22,133 nucleotides of DNA from Actinomycetes bacterium (GCA_021816565.1 JAKAXN010000031.1:1-22133); one strand, 5' to 3'. Positions 1-8,091 are shown, counted from the stretch's first letter. Notes: generated by a model from the sequence alone, not told the origin. Numbers and translations: made by a program.

Positions 1-866
1 TGGACGACCTCAGCTTCGACGTGAAGCCGGGGATCGTCACCGGCTTCCTCGGCCCCAACGGGGCGGGCAAGACCACGACCATGCGCATGATCGTGGGCCT
101 GGACCGCCCCGACCGGGGAGCGGTGACAGTCGACGGCCGGCGCTACCGGGACCTCGACGTGCCCCTGCAGGAGGTGGGGGCCCTGCTCGACGCCAAGGCC
201 TTCCACGGGGGCCGCTCGGCCTACAACCACCTGCTGTGCCTGGCCCAGAGCAACGGGATCCCCAAGCGCCGGGTGGACGAGGTGCTGGCCATCGTCGGGC
301 TGGAGACGGCGGCCAAGCGCCGGGCCCAGTCCTACTCGCTCGGCATGGGGCAGCGGCTGGGCATCGCCGCGGCCCTGCTCGGTGACCCCAAGATCCTGAT
401 GTTCGACGAGCCGGTCAACGGCCTGGACCCGGAGGGCATCGCCTGGGTCCGGCGGCTGATGCGCGACCTGGCCGCCCAGGGCCGGACCGTGTTCGTCTCC
501 AGCCACCTGATGAGCGAGATGGCCCTGACCGCCGAGCACGTGGTGGTCATCGGGCGGGGCCGGCTGATCCGCGACGAGAGCATCTCGACCTTCGTCAACT
601 CGAGCTCCCGCAACTCGGTGCGGGTGCGCTCACCGCAGTCGGAGCAGCTGGTGGCCCTGCTGCGCCAGGCCGAGGCGGTGGTCGAGACCGACAACACCGG
701 GGCCCTGGTGGTCGCCGGCCTGGAATCGTCAGATATCGGGGAGATGGCGGCCTCCGCCGGCATCGTCCTGCACGAACTGGCCCCCCAGCGGGCCTCGCTG
801 GAGGAGGCATTCATGGAGCTGACGTCGGACAGCGTGGAGTTCCACGCCGCCGGGCAGGTGAAGTGA
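1..866 (+). CDS. ABC transporter ATP-binding protein (5' partial)
   Basis: This is the nucleotide-binding subunit of an ABC-2 type exporter; it hydrolyses ATP at the cytoplasmic face to drive the permease encoded next. The frame is open from base 3 and reads DDLSFDVKPG before the Walker A motif GPNGAGKTT (bases 51-77), so the true start lies before the window and the GTG at 21 is internal. The signature loop is SLGMGQR, a variant of LSGGQ. Walker B with its catalytic Glu is LMFDEPVNGLD, and the H-loop is SSHLMSE. The Q-loop region reads EVGALLDA, without a clear Gln; I recall this form from a common actinobacterial exporter subfamily. The C-terminal tail SLEEAFMEL is typical of DrrA/CcmA-like ATPases. 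The TGA stop shares one base with the permease ATG, so the two are probably translationally coupled. The substrate cannot be read from the sequence. Confidence 0.95.
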   Translation, partial: DDLSFDVKPGIVTGFLGPNGAGKTTTMRMIVGLDRPDRGAVTVDGRRYRDLDVPLQEVGALLDAKAFHGGRSAYNHLLCLAQSNGIPKRRVDEVLAIVGLETAAKRRAQSYSLGMGQRLGIAAALLGDPKILMFDEPVNGLDPEGIAWVRRLMRDLAAQGRTVFVSSHLMSEMALTAEHVVVIGRGRLIRDESISTFVNSSSRNSVRVRSPQSEQLVALLRQAEAVVETDNTGALVVAGLESSDIGEMAASAGIVLHELAPQRASLEEAFMELTSDSVEFHAAGQVK

Positions 867-1705
867 TGGCGGCCGTTCCCACAGTCGCCGCCGACGCTCC
901 GGCCGGCGGAAATGTCCGCACGGCCCGGCGCCCCTACAGCTACACCGACGCCGTCCGGTCGGAGTGGACCAAGTTCCGCTCGGTGCGCTCCACCTACTGG
1001 ACGTTCCTCGTCGCCGCCTTGCTGGGCATCGGCCTGGCCGCCCTCATATCGGGCATCTCGGCCTCCCACTACGCCACCGATCCCCGCATCCGCTTCGGGT
1101 GGGATCCGACCGACCGCAGTCTGCGCAGCCTGGGCCTGGCCCAGCTGGCCTTCGCCGTGCTCGGGGTGCTCGTGGTCACCTCCGAGTACTCGACGGGCAT
1201 GATCCGCACCAGCCTGGCCGCGGTGCCCCGCCGGGTCCGGATGATGACGGCCAAGCTGCTGGTCTTCACCCTGGCCGCCGTGGTGGTCGGCCAGATCATC
1301 GCCTTTGCGGCGTTCCTGCTGGGCCAGGCTCTGATCCACGGCCACGCCCCGTCGGCCAGCCTGCACCAGCACCTGGTGGTGCGGGTGGTGGTGGGCTCCG
1401 GCCTGTACCTGGCCCTGATCGGGCTGATGGGCGGGGCCTTCGCGGTCATCCTGCGCCACGCCGCAGCCGGCATCGCCGTGGTGGTGGCCATGCTGTTCAT
1501 CCTCCCGGGCATCGCCTTCGCTCTGCCCACCTCCTGGTCGCAGCCGATCGAGGAGTACTGGCCCACCAACGCCGGTCAGGAGGTGACCAAGCTCCACCAC
1601 GGAGCCCACGCCCTGGCCGCCTGGGTGGGATTCGGGGAGATGGCGGCCTTCGTGGCGGTCGTGCTGGTGGTGGCCCTGCTCCTGCTAGAGCGGCGGGACG
1701 CCTAG
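866..1705 (+). CDS. ABC-2 type transporter permease
   Basis: This 279-aa membrane protein is the likely partner of the upstream ATPase. After a soluble N-terminus of about 45 residues it has roughly six hydrophobic segments: near residues 46-65, 92-115, 129-150, 171-192, 196-217 and 250-273. A short amphipathic stretch (SEYSTGMIRTSLA) follows the second segment, as usual in ABC-2 permeases of the bacitracin/lantibiotic export class. I chose ATG 866, which overlaps the preceding TGA by one base; a GTG one codon earlier (863) is equally possible. Its TAG stop overlaps the GTG of the histidine phosphatase by one base, making a three-gene operon. The exported compound is unknown. Confidence 0.9.
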   Translation: MAAVPTVAADAPAGGNVRTARRPYSYTDAVRSEWTKFRSVRSTYWTFLVAALLGIGLAALISGISASHYATDPRIRFGWDPTDRSLRSLGLAQLAFAVLGVLVVTSEYSTGMIRTSLAAVPRRVRMMTAKLLVFTLAAVVVGQIIAFAAFLLGQALIHGHAPSASLHQHLVVRVVVGSGLYLALIGLMGGAFAVILRHAAAGIAVVVAMLFILPGIAFALPTSWSQPIEEYWPTNAGQEVTKLHHGAHALAAWVGFGEMAAFVAVVLVVALLLLERRDA

Positions 1706-2298
1706 TGGGGGAGGCAGCGGAGCCCACCGTCTGGCTGGTCCGTCACGGCCAGACCGTCTGGAGCCGCGACGGCCGCCACACCGGGCGCACCGACATCGAG
1801 CTGACCGCCGAGGGTGAGCAGCAGGCCGCCGCCCTGGCCCCGCTCGCCGGCCGGCTGGGAGCCGACCTGGTGCTGTGCAGCCCCCGGATCCGGGCTCGTC
1901 GCACCGCCGAACTGGCCGGCCTGGCCCCGTACGAGGTGACCGACGACCTGCAGGAGTGGGACTACGGGGAGTTCGAGGGGTGGACCACCCCCGACATCCG
2001 CCGTGACGCCCCCGGCTGGAGCATCTGGGGCGGCCCGTGGCCCGGCGGGGAGACCGCCACCGACGTGGCCCGCCGGGCCGACCGGCTCATCGCCCGGGTC
2101 AGGGACTCCGGGGCCCGCCGGGTGGTGCTCGTCGGTCACGGCCATTTCAGCCGGGTCACCGCGGCGCGCTGGGTGGGCGCCGGCGTCGAAGCCGGGCAGT
2201 GGCTCATGCTCGACACCGCCACGTGGTCCGAGCTGGGATGGGACCGGGGCACGCCGGTGATCCGCCACTGGAACGTGGCCGCCAGCGTCCCTGGCTAG
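1705..2298 (+). CDS. Histidine phosphatase family protein
   Basis: This 197-aa protein belongs to the phosphoglycerate-mutase-like (histidine phosphatase) superfamily, cytosolic enzymes that remove phosphate through a phospho-histidine intermediate. The catalytic motif is LVRHGQT (His14). Supporting residues are Arg61 in SPRIRARRTA, Glu84 in QEWDYGEFEG and the second catalytic His145 in LVGHGHF. The length fits the small single-domain phosphatases. GTG 1705 overlaps the permease TAG by one base and lies just before the conserved beta strand; the same frame stays open far upstream but only as a shadow of the permease. The substrate is not evident: members act on sugar phosphates, alpha-ribazole phosphate or nucleotides, and a true mutase is unlikely at this length. 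The overlap with the transporter genes implies co-expression rather than a proven shared pathway. Confidence 0.93.
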   Translation: MGEAAEPTVWLVRHGQTVWSRDGRHTGRTDIELTAEGEQQAAALAPLAGRLGADLVLCSPRIRARRTAELAGLAPYEVTDDLQEWDYGEFEGWTTPDIRRDAPGWSIWGGPWPGGETATDVARRADRLIARVRDSGARRVVLVGHGHFSRVTAARWVGAGVEAGQWLMLDTATWSELGWDRGTPVIRHWNVAASVPG

Positions 2299-2330
2299 CC
2301 GCCGCCTGCTGCCGGCCCCGGTGGGCCAGG

Positions 2331-3239
2331 ATGGGGGCCGTGTCTAGTACCGGGCCGGTCGCGCCGCCGAGCTGCTACGTGCACACCGACCGACCGGCCG
2401 GTTCGACCTGCCGGCGCTGCGGCCGCCCCATCTGCCCGGACTGCATGCACGAGGCGCCGGTCGGCTGGCAGTGTTCGGAGTGCGTGCGGGCCGGGGCCCG
2501 GGTGTCTCCCACGCTGCGGTGGCGGCCGGCCGCCGGCCGGGGTGTCGGCCGGCTGGGCAACACCCGCGTCACCCCGGTCGTCTCGGCCGTCATCGCCATC
2601 AACGTGGCCGTCTACCTGTGGGAGAGCCGCCACTTCAATTCCACCGTAGGCCGGTTCGCCATGTGGCCCGACGGGGTGCACTACCACGGGCAGTGGTACC
2701 GGCTGATCACCGGGGCGTTCCTGCACGCCAACATCGAGCACATCCTTTTCAACATGGTGACCCTGGCCATCGTCGGCCCGCCGGTGGAAGCCGAGGTCGG
2801 CCGGTCCCGGTTCGTGGCCCTCTACATGCTCTCCGCCCTGGGCGGCTCGGTGGGCTCCTACCTCCTCAGCCGCCCGGACGTGGCCGGCATCGGGGCCAGC
2901 GGGGCCATCTTCGGGGTCATGGGCGCCTACTTCGTCCTGGCCCGCCTGCGCCGCTGGGAGACCCGCTCGATCGTGGCCCTCATAGCGGTCAACCTGTTCA
3001 TCGGCTTCACCAGCCCCAGCATCGACTGGCGGGCCCACCTGGGCGGCATGGTCGTCGGGGCGGTCACCTGCTTCGGTCTCATGGCCCTCCCCGGCCGCCG
3101 CCCGGCGGCAGGCTGGGGCCGGGACCCGGCCGGGCCGTCGGCGGTGGCCCAGGTCGTGCAGGGAGTGGCGGTGGTGGTGGCCGTGGCGGTGGCCCTCAGC
3201 CTCCTGGTGCTGCTGCCGCCGGGCCATGTCAACCTCTGA
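2331..3239 (+). CDS. Rhomboid family intramembrane serine protease with N-terminal zinc-binding region
   Basis: This 302-aa membrane protease should cleave transmembrane substrates within the bilayer. The rhomboid core spans about residues 80-260. It shows HANIEHILFN (the conserved HxxxxHxxxN region), the catalytic Ser190 in GIGASGAIFG, and the catalytic His236 in DWRAHLGG, giving the Ser-His dyad. The first ~55 residues hold a B-box-like cysteine/histidine cluster (C15, H18, C27xxC30, C35xxC38, H40, C48xxC51) that probably binds zinc. This arrangement is common in actinobacterial rhomboids. A further hydrophobic helix near the C-terminus follows a Gly/Pro-rich linker. ATG 2331 has a GGTGGG stretch 5 nt upstream; GTG 2340 is the alternative. 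The stop overlaps the start of the next gene. The substrate is unknown. Confidence 0.93.
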   Translation: MGAVSSTGPVAPPSCYVHTDRPAGSTCRRCGRPICPDCMHEAPVGWQCSECVRAGARVSPTLRWRPAAGRGVGRLGNTRVTPVVSAVIAINVAVYLWESRHFNSTVGRFAMWPDGVHYHGQWYRLITGAFLHANIEHILFNMVTLAIVGPPVEAEVGRSRFVALYMLSALGGSVGSYLLSRPDVAGIGASGAIFGVMGAYFVLARLRRWETRSIVALIAVNLFIGFTSPSIDWRAHLGGMVVGAVTCFGLMALPGRRPAAGWGRDPAGPSAVAQVVQGVAVVVAVAVALSLLVLLPPGHVNL

Positions 3240-3963
3240 TCCAATGGCGTCGGCGGTCGGGCTGGACGTGGGGACGTCCCTGGTGCACGGGGTCCGCCTG
3301 GAGGGGGAGGCCGGACGGCTGGCGGTGACCGCCTGCTTCACCGGCGGGGTGTCCCCCGGGCTGATCCGGTTCTGCGCGGGGGCCGCCCGGGTGGCGGTGG
3401 ACGCCCCGGGCGGCCCGAGCCGGGGGGCCCACACCGCCGACGGGGCGGTGGCCGCCAAGTTCCGCACCGGCCGCTGCTCCGAGATCCCCGTGCCGGGTGT
3501 GCCCCCGGTGCCGTGGGTGACGCCCCGGGACCGCGATGCCGCCCCGGCGTGGATGCTCACCGGGTTCGAGGTGTGGGCCCTCCTCCGTGAAGCCTGCTCC
3601 GAGGTGGTGGAGACCTTCCCGGCGGCGGCGTTCCACCGGCTCAACGGCGGTCGCTGGCCGCCCCCGAAGACGACCACGGCCGGCCGGGAGGCCCGGGTCC
3701 GGCTCCTCGCCGGGCGGGTGGAGCTACCCGGAGACGCCGGGCGGTGGCCCCACGACCTGCTCGACGCGGCGGTGGCGGCCCTGGCCGCGGCGACCGGGGA
3801 ACCGCTGGCCCACCGCTGCTCGGATCCCGACGGCAGTCGGATGTGGCTGCCCCCCGCCGATGGACGGCCTCAGCGGCCGGTGGACCGCTCGGCCTCGGCG
3901 GCGATGTTGCGCACCATCCCGCCGAAGACCACCGAGTGGAACGGGGACACCGCCCACCAGTAG
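3226..3963 (+). CDS. DUF429 domain protein (predicted RNase H-like nuclease fold)
   Basis: This resembles DUF429 proteins, predicted to have an RNase H-like fold; no firm activity is known to me. Visible marks are VGLDVGTS near the N-terminus (Asp14), ARVAVDAPGG (Asp59), SEVVETFPAAAF in the middle and the helix HDLLDAAVAALAA near residue 180, all carrying the acidic residues typical of the family. ATG 3226 overlaps the rhomboid stop by 14 nt; ATG 3244, just after that stop, gives a product six residues shorter and is equally credible. The family-like part ends near SRMWLPP (about base 3855). The remaining ~37 residues are low complexity and lie antisense to the 3' end of the convergent SDR gene (94-bp overlap), so the tail may be an extension after loss of an earlier stop. 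Confidence 0.8.
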   Translation: MSTSDPMASAVGLDVGTSLVHGVRLEGEAGRLAVTACFTGGVSPGLIRFCAGAARVAVDAPGGPSRGAHTADGAVAAKFRTGRCSEIPVPGVPPVPWVTPRDRDAAPAWMLTGFEVWALLREACSEVVETFPAAAFHRLNGGRWPPPKTTTAGREARVRLLAGRVELPGDAGRWPHDLLDAAVAALAAATGEPLAHRCSDPDGSRMWLPPADGRPQRPVDRSASAAMLRTIPPKTTEWNGDTAHQ

Positions 3964-5390
3964 GCGTGGCCGGCCAGGCCCCGGGGGTAGAAGAGGGCCC
4001 TCTGGCGGTACCGGCTGCGGGGCCGGCCCGGCCCGGCCGGCGCCTCGCCGGTGACGCTCAGCTCCAGCCAGGCCAGGCCGGGCAGCCGCATCTCCGCCCG
4101 CAGCCGCAGCAGGCTGCCCCGCTTGAGCTCCTCCACCCGCCAGAAGTCCAGCGAGTCGCCCACCCGCAGGCGGGTCGGGTCCCGGCGGCCCCGTCGCAGG
4201 CCCACCCCGCCCACCAGGCGGTCCATCCAACCCCGGACGGCCCAGGCCAGGGGGAACGAGTACCACCCGTTCTCCCCGCCGATCCCCTCCACCACATCCC
4301 ACAGCGCGTCGGCCGGGGCGTGCACCACGACTTCCCGGTCGTCCTCGTACAGGCTGCCACCCGACCAGTCCGGATCCGACGGGAGCGGGTCGCTCGGGGC
4401 CCCGTCGGGCACGGCCGAGGACCACCTGGTCACCACGTCGGCGTTGCGCACCCTGGTCAGGGCCAGGCGCACGGCGTCCTCGAAACCCACCAGCCCGGCC
4501 GCCGGCGGGGGGATCCACCGGGTGATGTCGTCCTCCCGGCACACCACCTCGTGGCGCAGCGACTCCACCAGTGGGCGGGCGATACCGCCCGGCACCGGCG
4601 TCACCAGCCCCACCCACAGGCTGGACAGCGCAGGGGACAGGACCGGCACCGGGACGATCACCCGCTTCGACAGCCCGGCCACCGCGCCGTAGCGCAGCAT
4701 CATGTCCCGGTAGGTGAGGACCTCGGGCCCGCCTATGTCGAAGGCCCGGTTGACCCCGGCCGGCAGGGACGCCGACTCCACCAGATACCGCAGGACGTCG
4801 CGCACGGCGATGGGCTGCACCCGGTTCGCCACCCACTTCGGGGTGACCATGACCGGCAGGCGCTCGGTCAGGTACCTGAGCATCTCGAAAGAGGCGGAAC
4901 CCGACCCGAGGATGACCGCCGCCCGCAGCTCGGCCGTCGGGACCCCGGACTGGCGCAGGATGCGGCCCACCTCGGCCCGGGAGCGCAGGTGCGGGGACAG
5001 CTCCGCCTCGGGGATGTCGGGGGTCAGCCCGCCCAGGTACACCAGCCGGGTCGTCCCCGCCTCCCGGGCCGCCCGGCCGAACGCTTCGGCGGCCCGGCGG
5101 TCTATGGCCTCGAACCCGGGGCCGGCCCCGAGGGCGTGCACCAGGTAGTAGCCCACGCCCACGCCTTCGAAGGCGGCCTGCAGGCTCGAAGGCTCGGTCA
5201 CGTCCGCCCTCACCACCTCGATGCGGTCCGCCCAGGGCTGGTCCCGCATCCGCTTCGGGTCCCGCACCGCGGCCCGCACCCGGTAGCCGGCGTCGAGCAG
5301 GGCCGGCACCAGCCGGCCGCCGATGTAGCCGGTAGCCCCGGTGACCAGGCAGAGGGGGGGCGGGGTGTCGCGGACCGGGCTGTCTGGCAC
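3870..5390 (-). CDS. SDR family oxidoreductase with C-terminal DUF2867-type domain
   Basis: This 506-aa two-domain protein has an N-terminal Rossmann fold of the atypical/extended SDR type. The nucleotide-binding motif is TGATGYIGG (residues 17-25), followed by RAAVRDPKR and DVTEPSSLQAAF, as in NmrA/complex I NDUFA9-like SDRs. The usual YxxxK catalytic pair is not obvious; the corresponding region reads YYLVHALG, so it may act as a binding or isomerase-type protein. From about residue 335 the sequence (YEDDREVVVHAPADALWDVV, then GENGWYSFPLAW) matches the DUF2867/START-like domain often fused to such SDRs. The GTG at 5390 is favoured because it closely precedes the Rossmann strand. It is divergent from the FAD-dependent gene across a 67-bp gap containing an inverted repeat. 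The substrate is unknown. Confidence 0.92.
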   Translation of the reverse strand: MPDSPVRDTPPPLCLVTGATGYIGGRLVPALLDAGYRVRAAVRDPKRMRDQPWADRIEVVRADVTEPSSLQAAFEGVGVGYYLVHALGAGPGFEAIDRRAAEAFGRAAREAGTTRLVYLGGLTPDIPEAELSPHLRSRAEVGRILRQSGVPTAELRAAVILGSGSASFEMLRYLTERLPVMVTPKWVANRVQPIAVRDVLRYLVESASLPAGVNRAFDIGGPEVLTYRDMMLRYGAVAGLSKRVIVPVPVLSPALSSLWVGLVTPVPGGIARPLVESLRHEVVCREDDITRWIPPPAAGLVGFEDAVRLALTRVRNADVVTRWSSAVPDGAPSDPLPSDPDWSGGSLYEDDREVVVHAPADALWDVVEGIGGENGWYSFPLAWAVRGWMDRLVGGVGLRRGRRDPTRLRVGDSLDFWRVEELKRGSLLRLRAEMRLPGLAWLELSVTGEAPAGPGRPRSRYRQRALFYPRGLAGHAYWWAVSPFHSVVFGGMVRNIAAEAERSTGR

Positions 5391-5423
5391 CGGTCGAGCT
5401 TCGCGCGGGCCGCCCCCTTATGT

Positions 5424-5448
5424 CCGTAGCGTCCCGGTGCCGCTACGG
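5424..5448. promoter_or_regulatory. Inverted repeat in divergent gap, candidate operator
   Basis: CCGTAGCG (5424-5431) and CGCTACGG (5441-5448) form a perfect 8-bp inverted repeat with a 9-bp spacer. It lies 33 bp upstream of the SDR start and 9 bp upstream of the FAD gene start. The right arm overlaps the proposed -10 box of the FAD gene, so a bound repressor would block it. This is an inference from position and symmetry; no regulator gene is adjacent. Confidence 0.4.
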
Positions 5449-5449
5449 T
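5444..5449 (+). promoter_or_regulatory. Candidate -10 box (TACGGT) for the FAD-dependent gene
   Basis: TACGGT fits the TANNNT consensus and ends 8 nt before ATG 5458, implying a leaderless transcript. No convincing -35 hexamer is seen. The same spacing recurs at several other genes in the window. Confidence 0.4.
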
Positions 5450-5457
5450 CGGAGGCG

Positions 5458-6702
5458 ATGACCGTCGACGCCATCGTGGTCGGGGCCGGGTTGGCCGGCC
5501 TGTCCGCCGCCAGAGAACTCTCCGCCGCCGGGCTCGAGGTATCCGTGCTGGAGGCATCCGACGCGGTGGGGGGCCGGGTCCGCACCGACGTGGTCGACGG
5601 GTTCCGGCTGGACCGGGGCTTCCAGGTGTTCAACACCGCCTACCCGGCGGCGGCCGACCTGCTCGACCTCGAGGCGCTGGACCTGCGCCGGTTCGTGAAG
5701 GGGGCGCTGGTCCACCACGGCGGGCGGTCCCACCTGCTGGTCGACCCCCGCTCGGACTGGCGCCGGAGCCGGGCCACGCTCGGAACCACCCTGATGCCCG
5801 GGTCGGACAAGGCGGCCATCGCCGCCTTCTCCGGGTGGTGCGGCTTCGCCCCGGTCGGGGCCCTCCTGGCCGGGGACGACATGACGGCCGAGGAGGCCCT
5901 CCGGCACTACCGAATCGGGGAGGCGGGAGCCGAGAGGTTCATCAGGCCGTTCCTGGCCGGGGTGCTGCTCGACCCGGAGCTGTCCACCTCCGCCCGGTTC
6001 ATGCGGCTGGTGTGGCGCACCTTCGTCAGGGGTCAGGTGGCCGTACCGGCCTCCGGCATGCAGGCCATACCGGAGCAGCTGGCCGCCGGCCTTCCGGCCG
6101 GCGCGTTGCGGCTCGGGGCCCGGGTCAGCGAGCTGACCGGGACGGGAGTGGTGCTGGCCGGCGGTGAGCATCTCGCCGCCCCGGCGGTGATCGTCGCCAC
6201 CGACGGCACCACCGCCGGCCGGTTGATGCCGGGCCTGGCCCCCCCGGAGTGGAACGGGGTCACGACCCTCTACCACGCCCTGCAGGCTGCGCCGGTGGAG
6301 GAGCCGGTCCTGATCCTCGATCCCGACCACCTCGACCTGGTGGCCAACACCGTGGTGATGACCGCCGCCGCGCCCGGCTACTCCTCGGACGGCCGGGTGC
6401 TGGTCGCGACCAGCGTGGTGGGACCCCGCCGGGACGACCCGAACCTGGACCGGGCGGTCCGGGGGCGGCTGGCTGTCCTGTACGGGTTGGCCCCCGACGA
6501 CTTCCACCCGGTGGCGACCTACCGGATCGACCGGGCCCAGCCGTCCGCTCCGCCGCCGCTCGACCTGCGCCGCCCGGTGCGCATCAGCGCCGGCCGCTAC
6601 GTGTGCGGCGACTGGCGCGACACCCCCTCCATCCAGGGGGCGCTGGTCTCGGGCCGGCGGGCGGCCCGGGCCCTGCTGAGGGACCGCCGGGGTCGGGCCT
6701 GA
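5458..6702 (+). CDS. FAD-dependent oxidoreductase (amine oxidase/protoporphyrinogen oxidase-like)
   Basis: This 414-aa flavoprotein of the amine-oxidase/phytoene-desaturase superfamily should bind FAD non-covalently and oxidise a small hydrophobic or amine substrate. The dinucleotide-binding motif VVGAGLAGLSAA (GxGxxG, residues 9-14) is followed by VLEASDAVGGRVRTD, the classic second FAD motif of this superfamily. The C-terminus has YVCGDWRDTPSIQGALVSGRRAA, the terminal FAD-contacting segment. Length matches bacterial family members. ATG 5458 is preferred although the frame stays open upstream, because the Rossmann strand begins directly after it and a -10-like box lies 8 nt upstream; a GGAGG at 5451-5455 is too close to act as a normal ribosome site. 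It is divergent from the SDR gene and followed by an MFS gene. The exact substrate cannot be assigned. Confidence 0.92.
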   Translation: MTVDAIVVGAGLAGLSAARELSAAGLEVSVLEASDAVGGRVRTDVVDGFRLDRGFQVFNTAYPAAADLLDLEALDLRRFVKGALVHHGGRSHLLVDPRSDWRRSRATLGTTLMPGSDKAAIAAFSGWCGFAPVGALLAGDDMTAEEALRHYRIGEAGAERFIRPFLAGVLLDPELSTSARFMRLVWRTFVRGQVAVPASGMQAIPEQLAAGLPAGALRLGARVSELTGTGVVLAGGEHLAAPAVIVATDGTTAGRLMPGLAPPEWNGVTTLYHALQAAPVEEPVLILDPDHLDLVANTVVMTAAAPGYSSDGRVLVATSVVGPRRDDPNLDRAVRGRLAVLYGLAPDDFHPVATYRIDRAQPSAPPPLDLRRPVRISAGRYVCGDWRDTPSIQGALVSGRRAARALLRDRRGRA

Positions 6703-6736
6703 ACCGGCCGCCACAGGCCCGGTCCGGCTGACAGAC

Positions 6737-6758
6737 GGGGGATCGGACAGCTTCCCCC
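6737..6758 (+). terminator. Weak hairpin between FAD gene and MFS gene
   Basis: GGGGGA (6737-6742) pairs with TCCCCC (6753-6758) around a 10-nt loop, 34 nt after the FAD gene stop. No T tract follows, so it is at best a weak terminator, and it lies where the -35 region of the next gene would be. Confidence 0.2.
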
Positions 6759-6767
6759 CGGGGTATG

Positions 6768-6773
6768 TAACGT
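6768..6773 (+). promoter_or_regulatory. Candidate -10 box (TAACGT) for the MFS gene
   Basis: TAACGT ends 8 nt before GTG 6782. No ribosome-binding site precedes the GTG, so a leaderless mRNA is plausible. An overlapping TATGTA (6764-6769) is an alternative hexamer. Confidence 0.4.
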
Positions 6774-6781
6774 CGGCGCCG

Positions 6782-8020
6782 GTGGCCGACCCTGTCCCGT
6801 CTCCGAGCCCGACCGGAAACCGGCGGGTGCTGGCGGCGTCCATGTCGGGGACGGTGGCGTGCGCCCTGCCGGTGTTCCTCCTGGGGGCGGTGGCGGTGCA
6901 GATCCGGGAGTCGCTGCACTTCGGGGCCGGTACGCTCGGCCTGCTGGTGGCGCTGTACTACCTGGGGGCCGCCGGCAGCTCGGTCTGGCTCGGTCACGTG
7001 GTGGAAGCGGTGGGGGCCCTGCGGACCATGCGGGTGGCGTGCGGGGTGAGCGCTGCGGTGCTGGCCCTGATAGCCGGCGTGGTGCACTCGGTGACCGCCC
7101 TGGCGGTGCTCCTGGTGGTGGCCGGTGTCTCCAGCGCGGCCATGCAGCCGGCCGCCAACACCTACCTCACCCGCCGCATGCGGGCCGACCGCCAGGGGGT
7201 GGCGTTCGGGGTGAAGCAGTCCGCCGTCCCGCTGACCACCTCCCTGGCCGGCCTGGCGGTGCCGGCCCTGGCCCTCACCGTCGGCTGGCGCTGGGCGTTC
7301 GCCCTGGCCGCGGTCCTGGCCGCGGTCGTGGCCGCGGTGCTCCCCCGCCCCGAGCAGTCCATGGCCGCCCGGAGGGCTGCGTCCGCCGCCCGGCCGCCCC
7401 GCTCGGGCGCCGGCGAGCTCTGGGTCATGGCCGCCGGCTTCGGTCTGGGCCTGGCCGCGGCGGGGTCGCTCACCGCGTTCCTGGCCAGCTCGGCGGTCTC
7501 CGCCGGGGCCGGCCGGGGGAGCGCCGGTCTGCTGCTCGGGGTGGGCGGAGCTGCGGCGGTGGTGGGCCGGGTGGCGGTCGGCTGGTACTCGGACCGCCGG
7601 GCCGGGGACCACCTGCCGGTGGTGGCCGCCATGCTGGCGGCCGGTGCCATCGGCTTCCTGGGCCTGGCCGCCGCCTCCGCGGAGGGGGCGTCGTGGGCCT
7701 ACCTCCCGGTGGTCGTGCTGGCCTTCGGGGTGGGATGGGGGTGGAACGGGCTGTTCAACTTCGCCGTGGTCCGCCTCCACCCGGATCGTCCGGGCTGGGC
7801 CACCGGGGTCACCCAGACCGGGGGGCGGCTGGGCGGGGTGGTGGGGCCGTTCCTCTTCGGACAGATCGCCGGGCACAGCTCCTACGCGGTGGCCTGGGCG
7901 GTGGCCGCCGGGGCCTGTGTGGTGGGGGCGGCGGTGATGCTCGCCGGCCGGTGGATGGCCCTGCACCGGCGCGGTATCGGCGGCGTGGCCGGCCCGGCCG
8001 GGGCGGCGCAGAAGGTATAA
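6782..8020 (+). CDS. MFS transporter
   Basis: This 412-aa major facilitator superfamily permease should have 12 membrane helices; hydrophobic segments occur throughout, starting near residue 20 and ending near residue 392. Between the second and third helices lies GHVVEAVGALRTMR, a variant of the MFS loop 2-3 motif. The segment QPAANTYLTRRM followed by QGVAFGVKQSAVPL resembles helices 4-5 of cyanate/nitrate-type or drug MFS proteins. A second-half equivalent of the loop motif is GWYSDRRAGDHLP. GTG 6782 is used because it follows a TAACGT box by 8 nt and precedes the first helix at a normal distance. The TAA stop lies in a TATAAGGAG sequence. Direction and substrate are unknown. Confidence 0.92.
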   Translation: MADPVPSPSPTGNRRVLAASMSGTVACALPVFLLGAVAVQIRESLHFGAGTLGLLVALYYLGAAGSSVWLGHVVEAVGALRTMRVACGVSAAVLALIAGVVHSVTALAVLLVVAGVSSAAMQPAANTYLTRRMRADRQGVAFGVKQSAVPLTTSLAGLAVPALALTVGWRWAFALAAVLAAVVAAVLPRPEQSMAARRAASAARPPRSGAGELWVMAAGFGLGLAAAGSLTAFLASSAVSAGAGRGSAGLLLGVGGAAAVVGRVAVGWYSDRRAGDHLPVVAAMLAAGAIGFLGLAAASAEGASWAYLPVVVLAFGVGWGWNGLFNFAVVRLHPDRPGWATGVTQTGGRLGGVVGPFLFGQIAGHSSYAVAWAVAAGACVVGAAVMLAGRWMALHRRGIGGVAGPAGAAQKV

Positions 8021-8072
8021 GGAGCACTTACGGACCTTCGGCTCTGGAGACGACCGGGCCCGGCGGGGCACG

Positions 8073-8091
8073 GTCTGGTCTGACACCAGAC
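8073..8091 (+). promoter_or_regulatory. Inverted repeat next to ribosome-binding site
   Basis: GTCTGGT-CTGAC-ACCAGAC is a perfect 7-bp inverted repeat (arms 8073-8079 and 8085-8091) directly before AGGAGG (8092-8097) of the 167-aa gene. It could be a DNA operator; the TGGT...ACCA core resembles GntR/FadR-type sites but has a longer spacer. It could equally be an mRNA hairpin modulating access to the ribosome site. It heads the unit holding the two P-type ATPases. Confidence 0.4.

Noticed and set aside
3724..4836. 370-codon minus-strand frame overlapping the SDR gene
   Set aside because: It is a different frame of the same strand as the SDR-DUF2867 gene, with Gly/Arg/Pro-rich text and no domain.
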